A DNA stretch of 6,456 nt from C00003060 sp964502635 (GTDB taxonomy: Bacteria; Desulfobacterota; Desulfobacteria; Desulfobacterales; C00003060). Below the pieces are notes generated by a model, which worked only from the letters and a program-made list of their open reading frames with translations, was not told the DNA's origin and made no database searches. A program made the translations under genes and the position numbers. The DNA lies in assembly GCA_964502635.1 (NCBI GenBank), contig CAZCXI010000133.1, positions 1-6,456 on the forward strand, given 5' to 3'. Shown one piece after another: positions 1-4,835 of the stretch. Numbering within the stretch: the first letter of the stretch is position 1; each line of letters starts with the position of its first letter.

Positions 1-597
1 ACGCATTCCCGTCCTTAACAATGTTAAAATCAAGGCCTGATCCCGTGGTTTACTAATAACCGCAAGCAGCTGCTTGATGTCTTGCGGATCAATGGCTCGA
101 GGCAAGGCGTCTGGAACCTTGATGCGCATCTTGCGCTTGAGAACATCGGGGTGAATCACATCTTGATCGATTAAGAAATGAAAGAAGGCATACAGCGACC
201 GAAGCCGTGTGCTGACTGTGTTGGCTGTTAAACCACGGTCTTGCTCATGCTCAACGAAAGCACTGACATCATCTCGGGTAATGGCTTCAAGATGCTCACG
301 ACCGGTGGCTTTTAAGAAAGCTAGAAAAAGGATAATGGCCCCTCCATTGCTTCGGATCGTATTGGGACGGCAATTGCGGCAATAAAGGTCATGCAAATAC
401 CGCTCGACGTGCCGTAGTCCACAGAGCCTTTTATCGGATAGTCTTCGAAGGATGCGAACGATTTCAGGACTCGATACCTTGCGATGGGAACCTGATCCAG
501 CCTCCTTTTGGAGCAAAGGCGTTGATTTGTTCCGCTCAGGCGGATAAGATCGACGACGAAACTTGTTGTCTTCTACAGAAACATACTCGAGGTTCAT
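1..597 (-). CDS. Tyrosine recombinase/integrase, N-terminal 199 residues (cut by window edge)
   Basis: Reading the minus strand from the ATG at 597-595 gives 199 codons without a stop, running off the window. The protein starts MNLEYVSVED. Residues about 45-160 look like the SAM-like core-binding domain of Xer/phage-type integrases, with the pattern L.A.LEAIT.DDV..FVE..QDRGLTANTVSTRL followed by YAFFHFLIDQ. Residues about 166-199 enter the catalytic domain (PRAIDPQDIKQLL, then LTLLRTGMR). In XerD-type enzymes the Arg of TG(L/M)R is the first catalytic residue; here it is the last codon visible, so the His-x-x-Arg and Tyr motifs lie outside. The family cuts and rejoins DNA through a tyrosine-DNA intermediate. 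The start is well supported by the SD sequence AAAGGAGGT five bases upstream. Chromosomal Xer, phage, or transposon integrase cannot be told apart from this half; the 40-residue polar N-terminal extension is unlike housekeeping XerC/XerD, so a mobile-element role is more likely (inference). Confidence 0.88.
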   Translation of the reverse strand, partial: MNLEYVSVEDNKFRRRSYPPERNKSTPLLQKEAGSGSHRKVSSPEIVRILRRLSDKRLCGLRHVERYLHDLYCRNCRPNTIRSNGGAIILFLAFLKATGREHLEAITRDDVSAFVEHEQDRGLTANTVSTRLRSLYAFFHFLIDQDVIHPDVLKRKMRIKVPDALPRAIDPQDIKQLLAVISKPRDQALILTLLRTGMR

Positions 598-599
598 CT

Positions 600-636
600 C
601 TACCTCCTTTCTTGTTTTTGTAGAAAAAACAGGTAG
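600..636 (-). promoter_or_regulatory. Strong SD of the integrase inside a possible sequestering hairpin
   Basis: On the minus strand the integrase start is preceded by AAAGGAGGTAGAG. A perfect 7-bp dyad (613-619 with 625-631, TGTTTTT/AAAAACA on the plus strand) sits just upstream. Outside it, 600-604 (CTACC) can pair with 632-636 (GGTAG). The outer stem would cover the 3' part of the SD, AGGTAG. If the RNA folds this way, ribosome access to a recombinase gene would be limited. The pairings are visible in the sequence; the regulatory role is inferred. Confidence 0.4.
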
Positions 637-668
637 ATGATGACCTCTCACACTATCCTAGTCAATCA

Positions 669-900
669 TCATTTTATGTCGTACAGTGGCAAGCAAATCT
701 CGAATGCTTCACCGCCGACTTCCACCCCAATATATGGTGGTTCTTGAATTGGTCCTGATTGAAAGGTTCCCGCCTTTGACAACTTATAGCCGTCTAATGT
801 ACAAGGGTGATCGAATAACACCAAATTCTATGAAAACACCATAAACTTCACCAGGAAGCCCGATGGGACTGTTAAAGGCCCCATGCATCGTAGTATAGAT
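669..900 (-). pseudogene. Possible frame-broken coding remnant, unknown family
   Basis: Two minus-strand open stretches in this gap read like real protein but lie in different frames. The first, roughly 900 down to 820 (the frame closes at the TAA at 786-784), contains MHGAFNSPIGLPGEVYGVF. The second is open from 827 to a TGA stop at 671-669 and contains LFDHPCTLDGYKLSKAG and then PPYIGVEVGGEAFEICLPL. Joining them near 816-827 would give one continuous chain of about 75 residues or more with balanced composition and few rare residues. A GTG at 821-819 could also start the second stretch alone, but no good SD precedes it. I do not recognise the family. It may be the C-terminal end of a gene broken by an indel, or chance open frames. 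Confidence 0.3.
776..805 (+). promoter_or_regulatory. Candidate sigma-70 promoter for the histidine kinase
   Basis: TTGACA at 776-781 is a perfect -35 box. TACAAG at 800-805 (4 of 6 consensus) follows after an 18-base spacer. It would give a leader of about 140 bases before the kinase ATG. An alternative is the -10-like TATAGA at 894-899, which lacks a good -35. Only the -35 is strong, so the call is tentative. Confidence 0.35.
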
Positions 901-952
901 ACATTTGCTTGGGGATTTTTTGCTGTTGAGGTCAAAGGAAGGGGCTTCTCTC

Positions 953-3139
953 ATGGCCAAAAAAGCAACTTACGAACAATTGGAAACAAGGGATAAGAAG
1001 CTAGAAAAAGAAGCTGCAAAGAGCAAGCAGGTAGAAGTCCAAGTGGCCCGTGCTACCGATGATCAATGGGAAGGCGTGTTTGACGCAGTTCCCGACCTGA
1101 TCCTGATACTCGATAACGAACACCGGATCATTCGCGCTAACAAGGCCATGGCAGACCGATTGGGCTGCACCCCCGAAGAACTCGTGGGCCTGACCTGCTA
1201 CAAGGCGATCCACGGGACCGGAGAACCGCCAGACTTTTGCCCTCACGCCCGTTTACTGGCTGACGGACTCGAGCACAGCGCCGAGGTGTCTGAAGATCGT
1301 CTGAAAGGCTATTTCCTTGTGTCCGTGACTCCCCTCCATAGAAAAGACGGAACGATAGGGAGTGTCCATGTAGCTCGAGACATCACCGATCTCAAGCGTG
1401 CTGAGGAAGCTCTCCGCAAGTCACAACGAGAGCTGAGCATCACAAACCGGATTGAACGGGTTTTCCTCACTACTTCGGATCATGAAACCTATTGGGAAGT
1501 GTTGCAGGTCGTTCTGGAGGCCATGGGGAGCAAATACGGGACCTTCGCATATATTAACGAAAATGGAGACAGGGTCGTCCCATCCATGACCAGAGGTATC
1601 TGGGATGAATGCAAGGTTCGTGACAAGGACATTGTATTCCCCCGCCAGACATGGGGTGACAATTTGTGGGCGAAATGCCTCATTGAGAAAAGGGCTATCT
1701 CCTCCAACGGGCCTTTTAAAGTGCCCGATGGTCACATTGCCATAACCCGAGCTCTGGCCGTGCCCATTATAAATCAAGGCGAGGTTATCGGTAATCTTAT
1801 GGTTGCCAATAAGGCGACGGACTATAACGAAGAGGACGAAGAGTTATTGAAAAGAATCGCAGCTCACACGGCCCCGATCCTCCATGCAAGATTGCAGAGA
1901 GATAGACATCAACAAGAGCGCATGCGGATGGAGGAGGAATTGCAAGAAGCGCGGGGCGAGTTGGAACTGCGCGTGAAGGAGCGCACGGCTAGTCTTAAAA
2001 AAGTAGTCACTAAGCTAAAGAAAGAAATAAAAGATCGCATGCAAGCGCAAAAAGATTTGCATGAGGCACACCAGCGTTATCGAACCGTGGCCGATTTCGC
2101 CTACGATTGGGAGTACTGGTTGGGTCCTGAAAACAAAATGCTTTATGTGTCTCCATCGTGTGAGCGCATCACTGGGTACCAACCGCAAGACTTCTTCGCT
2201 CAAGACCAGAAGCAGTTCATAAACCTTATACATCCCGAGGATCGTGAAGCCGTAGAAGCGCATCTCACCGAGGAGTCCAAGTCAGATGCGGCCCATCATA
2301 TCGATTTTCGAATCATAAGGCGATCGGGCGAGACACTCTGGATTAGTCACTACTGCCAACCCGTTTTCAGCCCTAATGGGGAATGGCTGGGGCGTCGGGC
2401 CAGCAACCGGGACATTACCGACCGAAAGAACACGGAGGAGGCGTTGCGAAAATCTGAGGAACAACTTCGCCATCTTTCCACTCAACTTCTCGAAGTCCAG
2501 GAGCATGAAAGAAAGAGGATCGCAGGCGAGCTTCATGATAGCATCGGACAATCGCTGACAGCCATCAAGTTTGGGTTGGAAAATGCCCTCAGCCGAATCC
2601 GTCAAGGCGCGGCCGAGGTGAGTAGTGAATCGTTGGAAGCCCTCATCCCGGTGGTTCAACAAGCCAGTCAAGAGGTGCGACAAATCCACACAAACCTACG
2701 GCCTTCCCTGCTGGACGATCTGGGAATCGTGATGACCATTTCCTGGTTTTGCCGTGAGTTTGAAAAACTCTATTCGGGCATTCGAATCGAAAAGGTAATT
2801 CAACAAGAGGAAAAAGACGTGCCTGAGCCTCTGAAAATCGTTGTGTTTAGAATCTTACAGGAGGCCCTTAACAATGTCGCCAAACATGCGAGCGCAAACC
2901 TTGTGAGAGTCTCCTTGAAAGAAACAGCCGGACAGATAGAACTGGCCGTAGAGGACAACGGGCGGGGCTTTGATGCTAAGGGTTTGTCTTCTGTGATGAC
3001 TCCCAAAGAAGGTTTTGGCCTCACTAGCATGAAGGAGCGCACGGAGCTTTCATGGGGGACCTTTGCGATTGAATCCGAGAAGGGGGCCGGCACCACCGTC
3101 AGGGCTTCGTGGCCACTTAAAGAAAAAAGCCGAATATAG
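953..3139 (+). CDS. Soluble PAS-GAF-PAS sensor histidine kinase (HisKA_3, NarL/DegS class)
   Basis: The gene encodes 728 residues from an ATG preceded by AGGAAGGGG at 936-944; the upstream in-frame TTG at 905 lacks an SD and would add an atypical leader. Domain order: basic coiled-coil leader (1-30), PAS (about 36-150, with Cys82 and Cys96), GAF (about 162-315, with the EKRAISSNGPFKVPDGHI signature), coiled coil (about 315-372), a second PAS of the PAS_3 type (about 373-492), dimerisation/phosphoacceptor segment ERKRIAGELHDSIGQSL with the likely phosphorylated His528, and a GHKL ATPase domain with N-box EALNNVAKHA, G1 box EDNGRGF and G2 box GFGLTSMKER. It lacks membrane segments and a signal peptide, so it should sense a cytoplasmic or diffusible cue. 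Kinases of this class normally phosphorylate LuxR/NarL-type regulators; none is encoded next to it, so it appears orphan in this window. Position 701 is Trp in a stretch (ELSWGTF) where the family usually has ELxGG. Confidence 0.95.
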   Translation: MAKKATYEQLETRDKKLEKEAAKSKQVEVQVARATDDQWEGVFDAVPDLILILDNEHRIIRANKAMADRLGCTPEELVGLTCYKAIHGTGEPPDFCPHARLLADGLEHSAEVSEDRLKGYFLVSVTPLHRKDGTIGSVHVARDITDLKRAEEALRKSQRELSITNRIERVFLTTSDHETYWEVLQVVLEAMGSKYGTFAYINENGDRVVPSMTRGIWDECKVRDKDIVFPRQTWGDNLWAKCLIEKRAISSNGPFKVPDGHIAITRALAVPIINQGEVIGNLMVANKATDYNEEDEELLKRIAAHTAPILHARLQRDRHQQERMRMEEELQEARGELELRVKERTASLKKVVTKLKKEIKDRMQAQKDLHEAHQRYRTVADFAYDWEYWLGPENKMLYVSPSCERITGYQPQDFFAQDQKQFINLIHPEDREAVEAHLTEESKSDAAHHIDFRIIRRSGETLWISHYCQPVFSPNGEWLGRRASNRDITDRKNTEEALRKSEEQLRHLSTQLLEVQEHERKRIAGELHDSIGQSLTAIKFGLENALSRIRQGAAEVSSESLEALIPVVQQASQEVRQIHTNLRPSLLDDLGIVMTISWFCREFEKLYSGIRIEKVIQQEEKDVPEPLKIVVFRILQEALNNVAKHASANLVRVSLKETAGQIELAVEDNGRGFDAKGLSSVMTPKEGFGLTSMKERTELSWGTFAIESEKGAGTTVRASWPLKEKSRI

Positions 3140-3348
3140 GTTTGCTCGGCTTGTTAAGCATGGGGCTACCACATGACATTGCGGTCGTTCTGATAGGCTC
3201 AGGAGTTTTGATGCCTGCTATGGATCGGGGCTGGAGTCCACCCACAAAGCATTTCGATGTCCTTCTGACCACTTTACTCCTTCCAGATTGTAACTGTGTG
3301 GCTGTGCAAATTATCTTGAGAAGCGACTTCCAGCTAAATAGTCAACTA

Positions 3349-3470
3349 CCACCGACATTGTCGGTGGCTTGCAAAAGGTAAGGCTCTATTCATAAAGCTC
3401 GGCGACAGTGTCGCCTCACTGAAGGTGTGGGGCCTCTGCCCCCACACCCCACCACCGACCCTGTCGGTGG
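3349..3470. repeat. Cluster of four perfect hairpins, three with a shared palindromic core
   Basis: Hairpin 1 (3349-3367): CCACCGACA-T-TGTCGGTGG, 9-bp arms. Hairpin 2 (3401-3415): GGCGACA-G-TGTCGCC, 7-bp arms. Hairpin 3 (3424-3448): GGTGTGGGG with CCCCACACC around a 7-base loop. Hairpin 4 (3452-3470): CCACCGAC-CCT-GTCGGTGG, 8-bp arms. Hairpins 1, 2 and 4 all have the CGAC...GTCG core, and 1 and 4 are near-identical direct repeats 103 bases apart, each followed by CTT. This is the look of a REP/BIME-like extragenic element or a multi-site operator. Neither a T-run nor a gene explains it. Confidence 0.8.
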
Positions 3471-3561
3471 CTTAGAGCGCGAAGTTAAATACTGGCTCGC
3501 CAATATCCACCACCTAACTATTTTAAGTTTCTTTACTTTTTGGCCCGATTTTTGTATATAT

Positions 3562-3570
3562 TGATATAAT
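3562..3570 (+). promoter_or_regulatory. Extended -10 promoter of the HU/H1-like operon
   Basis: TGATATAAT is a perfect extended -10 element (TGnTATAAT). No good -35 lies 16-18 bases upstream (only TTGGCC at 3540-3545, spacing 19), as is usual for extended -10 promoters. About 40 bases of AT-rich DNA precede it. Transcription should begin near 3576-3578, immediately at or just before the possible starts of the HU gene, so the transcript has a very short leader or none. Confidence 0.65.
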
Positions 3571-3591
3571 ATCATCTTGACGCGGATCGAC

Positions 3592-3867
3592 GTGAATAAG
3601 GAGGATCTCATCAAGACTCTAGCGGAAGAGAAAGGTCTCATCAAAGCACAGGCCGCACAAGTCGTTGAACTCTTCTTTGGCGAAACGACCAAAGCCTTGG
3701 CTAAGGGTGACAGGGTTGAAACAAGGAGGTTTTGCAGCTTCCATGTAAAGGAATACAAAGGCTGCACTGGTAGAAATCCAAAAACGGGAGCACTAACCCA
3801 AGTCACTCCCAAGAAACTTCCATTTTTTAAATGTGGTAAAGAGCTCGGGGAGAGAGTTGATCGTTAA
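3592..3867 (+). CDS. HU/IHF-family nucleoid DNA-binding protein
   Basis: From the GTG at 3592 the product is 91 residues, the usual HU length, and opens like HU (VNKEDLIKTLAEEKGL). The TTG at 3577 would add five residues (MTRID). Neither has an SD, and the predicted transcript start is at about 3577, so translation may be leaderless or weakly led. Residues 1-45 form the helical dimer part. RFCSFHVKEY (46-55) matches the GFGTFxVxxR strand. GRNPKTG (60-66) is the tip of the DNA-binding arm with the intercalating Pro, and LPFFKCGKELGERV ends the fold. HU-type dimers bend and wrap DNA without strong sequence preference. Three cysteines (48, 58, 81) sit where the family mostly has Gly, Ala or Pro, which is unusual. 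The H1-like gene follows after 25 bases, suggesting co-transcription. Confidence 0.92.
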   Translation: MNKEDLIKTLAEEKGLIKAQAAQVVELFFGETTKALAKGDRVETRRFCSFHVKEYKGCTGRNPKTGALTQVTPKKLPFFKCGKELGERVDR

Positions 3868-3877
3868 CAAAACAAAC

Positions 3878-3883
3878 AGGAGG
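3878..3883 (+). promoter_or_regulatory. SD of the H1-like gene (fixes its start)
   Basis: AGGAGG lies nine bases before the ATG at 3893. The frame stays open upstream to 3833, overlapping the HU gene, but only the ATG at 3893 has this SD and begins with the expected MATKKKTTKK tail. Confidence 0.85.
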
Positions 3884-3892
3884 AAAGCAACC

Positions 3893-4555
3893 ATGGCAAC
3901 CAAGAAGAAGACAACCAAGAAACCTGCAGCAAAGAAGAAGACGGTCAAAAAGAAAGTGGCCACAAAGAAGGCTCCTGCAAAGAAAAAGACAGCGGCCAAG
4001 AAGAAAACGACTGCGAAGAAAATCGTAGCCAAGAAAGCTGCACCGAAGAAGAAAGCACCAGCCAAGAAAAAGGCGGCTGCGAAAAAGACGGCCAGGAAAC
4101 CTGCCGTGAAAGCCAAGACGACCAAAAAAACGGTAGCCAAGAAGAAGGTTACAAAAAAGGCTCCGGCAAAGAAAAAGACGGCGGCCAAGAAGAAAACGAC
4201 TGCGAAGAAAATCGTAGCCAAGAAAGCTGCACCGAAGAAGAAAGCACCAGCCAAGAAAAAGGCGGCTGCGAAAAAGACGGCCAGGAAACCTGCCGTGAAA
4301 GCCAAGACGACCAAAAAAACGGTAGCCAAGAAGAAGGTTACAAAAAAGGCTCCGGCAAAGAAAAAGACGGCGGCTGCCCTGACCGCTACTGATCAGGTTG
4401 TCAAGATCATCAACAGGTACAAGAATGGCGTTGACGTCCCCACTTTGATGAAAAAGACGGGCTTCAACGAGATTAAGGTGCGGATTACAGTCTACAGAGC
4501 CTTCAAGTTAAAGAAGATCAAGAGGGTCGGCAGAGGACTTTACGTCGGCGCTTAA
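3893..4555 (+). CDS. Histone H1-like lysine/alanine-rich protein with C-terminal winged-helix-like domain
   Basis: The product is 220 residues. Residues 1-160 are a disordered, very basic tail made of AKK, APAKKK and TTKK motifs, like eukaryotic H1 tails and bacterial HctB/AlgP-type proteins. It should coat and compact DNA by charge. Residues 163-220 form a compact domain (TATDQVVKIINRYKNGVD, TLMKKTGFNE, then KKIKRVGRGLYVGA) whose helix-turn-helix plus basic wing pattern resembles small winged-helix domains seen at the end of similar Desulfobacterota proteins. The tail contains two copies of a 63-residue unit (34-96 and 97-159), identical at DNA level. Placement directly behind an HU-like gene supports a shared nucleoid role. 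A variable repeat number would change tail length and charge. Confidence 0.9.
   Translation: MATKKKTTKKPAAKKKTVKKKVATKKAPAKKKTAAKKKTTAKKIVAKKAAPKKKAPAKKKAAAKKTARKPAVKAKTTKKTVAKKKVTKKAPAKKKTAAKKKTTAKKIVAKKAAPKKKAPAKKKAAAKKTARKPAVKAKTTKKTVAKKKVTKKAPAKKKTAAALTATDQVVKIINRYKNGVDVPTLMKKTGFNEIKVRITVYRAFKLKKIKRVGRGLYVGA
3992..4374 (+). repeat. Exact 189-bp in-frame tandem duplication within the H1-like gene
   Basis: Bases 3992-4185 match 4181-4374 without a difference by eye, a run of 194 bases at a 189-base offset. That is two full units plus a few bases. Weaker similarity with scattered mismatches extends upstream to about 3941, showing an older, longer ancestry. Because 189 is a multiple of three, each unit adds 63 residues without breaking the frame. 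Full identity, including silent sites, points to a recent event or gene conversion. Confidence 0.93.
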
Positions 4556-4567
4556 ATTGACGAAAAT

Positions 4568-4610
4568 GGGCTAGGACTGTGTTGTCGCAGTCCTGGCTCA
4601 TGTTCTAATT
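4568..4610 (+). terminator. Probable terminator of the HU/H1-like operon
   Basis: Arms 4568-4581 and 4586-4599 pair over 14 bp with a TTGT loop. Three of the pairs are G-U. The hairpin begins 13 bases after the H1-like stop. The following stretch (TGTTCTAATTTTC) is only moderately T-rich, so termination may be partial. Confidence 0.6.
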
Positions 4611-4708
4611 TTCATCTCCAGCGCTTCCGCGTGGTTCACTATTGTCCAGCCACAGAATTTTCATCCTTTATAACCGTGGATTGAAATAACCCCGGTCATT
4701 TATTTTGC

Positions 4709-4737
4709 TTGACAGGAAGGGGGCCTCCCTGTAAAGT
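4709..4737 (+). promoter_or_regulatory. Sigma-70 promoter of the helicase gene
   Basis: TTGACA (4709-4714) is a perfect -35 box, followed by a 17-base spacer and TAAAGT (4732-4737, 4 of 6 consensus). Transcription should begin near 4744, giving a leader of about 90 bases before the helicase start, enough to hold the terminator hairpin at 4783-4812. Confidence 0.7.
4712..4732. promoter_or_regulatory. Operator-like imperfect palindrome overlapping the helicase promoter
   Basis: A 21-base dyad centred on 4722 has 8 of 10 matching pairs, with outer arms ACAGG and CCTGT and inner arms AGG and CCT. It runs from the last bases of the -35 box to the first base of the -10, the position where a repressor would block RNA polymerase, or where a MerR-type activator would twist the spacer. 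The spacer is a normal 17 bases, which argues against the MerR case. Part of the symmetry could come from the GC-rich run by chance. Confidence 0.4.
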
Positions 4738-4782
4738 CGCTTTAAATCAAAAGTGTTCCTGGTTGAAAAAGAAAACTTCGTA

Positions 4783-4812
4783 AGCCCTGGAATAACTCCA
4801 GGGTTTTTTTTT
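4783..4812 (+). terminator. Intrinsic terminator in the helicase 5' leader (candidate attenuator)
   Basis: CCCTGGA (4785-4791) and TCCAGGG (4797-4803) form a perfect 7-bp stem around ATAAC, extendable by two pairs (A-T and G-T), followed at once by nine T residues (4804-4812). This is a textbook intrinsic terminator placed 24 bases before the helicase start and after its promoter. Competing pairings exist: CCTGG at 4758-4762 can pair with CCAGG at 4798-4802, which would break the terminator. GTGTTCC at 4753-4759 is an exact complement of GGAACAC at 4814-4820. Confidence 0.75.
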
Positions 4813-4835
4813 GGGAACACAGAAAGAAGGTAATT

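Larger units (their letters stand above)
3140..3576. other. Intergenic region of about 440 bases, no supported gene
   Basis: No convincing coding sequence was found. The plus-strand open frame following the kinase stop (to the TAA at 3379-3381) has no SD, ends inside the palindrome cluster and resembles no family I know. No clear intrinsic terminator follows the kinase. The segment carries the hairpin cluster at 3349-3470 and, from about 3519, an AT-rich stretch leading into the HU promoter. Confidence 0.6.

Noticed and set aside
905..952. Upstream TTG start adding 16 residues to the kinase
   Set aside because: There is no SD before it, whereas the ATG at 953 has a good SD and gives the typical MAKKATYEQLE opening.
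3142..3381. Plus-strand 79-codon open frame after the kinase
   Set aside because: It starts with TTG and has no SD, ends within the palindrome cluster and shows no family features.
3349..3470. CRISPR-like or attC-like array
   Set aside because: Only two near-identical repeats exist with a single 80-base interval filled by other hairpins, and neither Cas genes nor an integron cassette is present.
3833..3892. Upstream GTG start for the H1-like gene inside the HU gene
   Set aside because: It lacks an SD and would overlap HU; the ATG at 3893 has a clear AGGAGG.
3793..4329. Long minus-strand open frame rich in Phe, Ala and Val opposite the H1-like gene
   Set aside because: It is the antisense image of the lysine-rich repeat (AAG read as CTT/TTC); stop codons are absent only because of the base composition.
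4753..4833. 26-codon GTG-started reading frame in the helicase leader, ending two bases before the helicase TTG
   Set aside because: There is no SD and the terminator and its T-run make up much of it (Gly-Phe-Phe-Phe), so a leader peptide is not supported despite the suggestive position.
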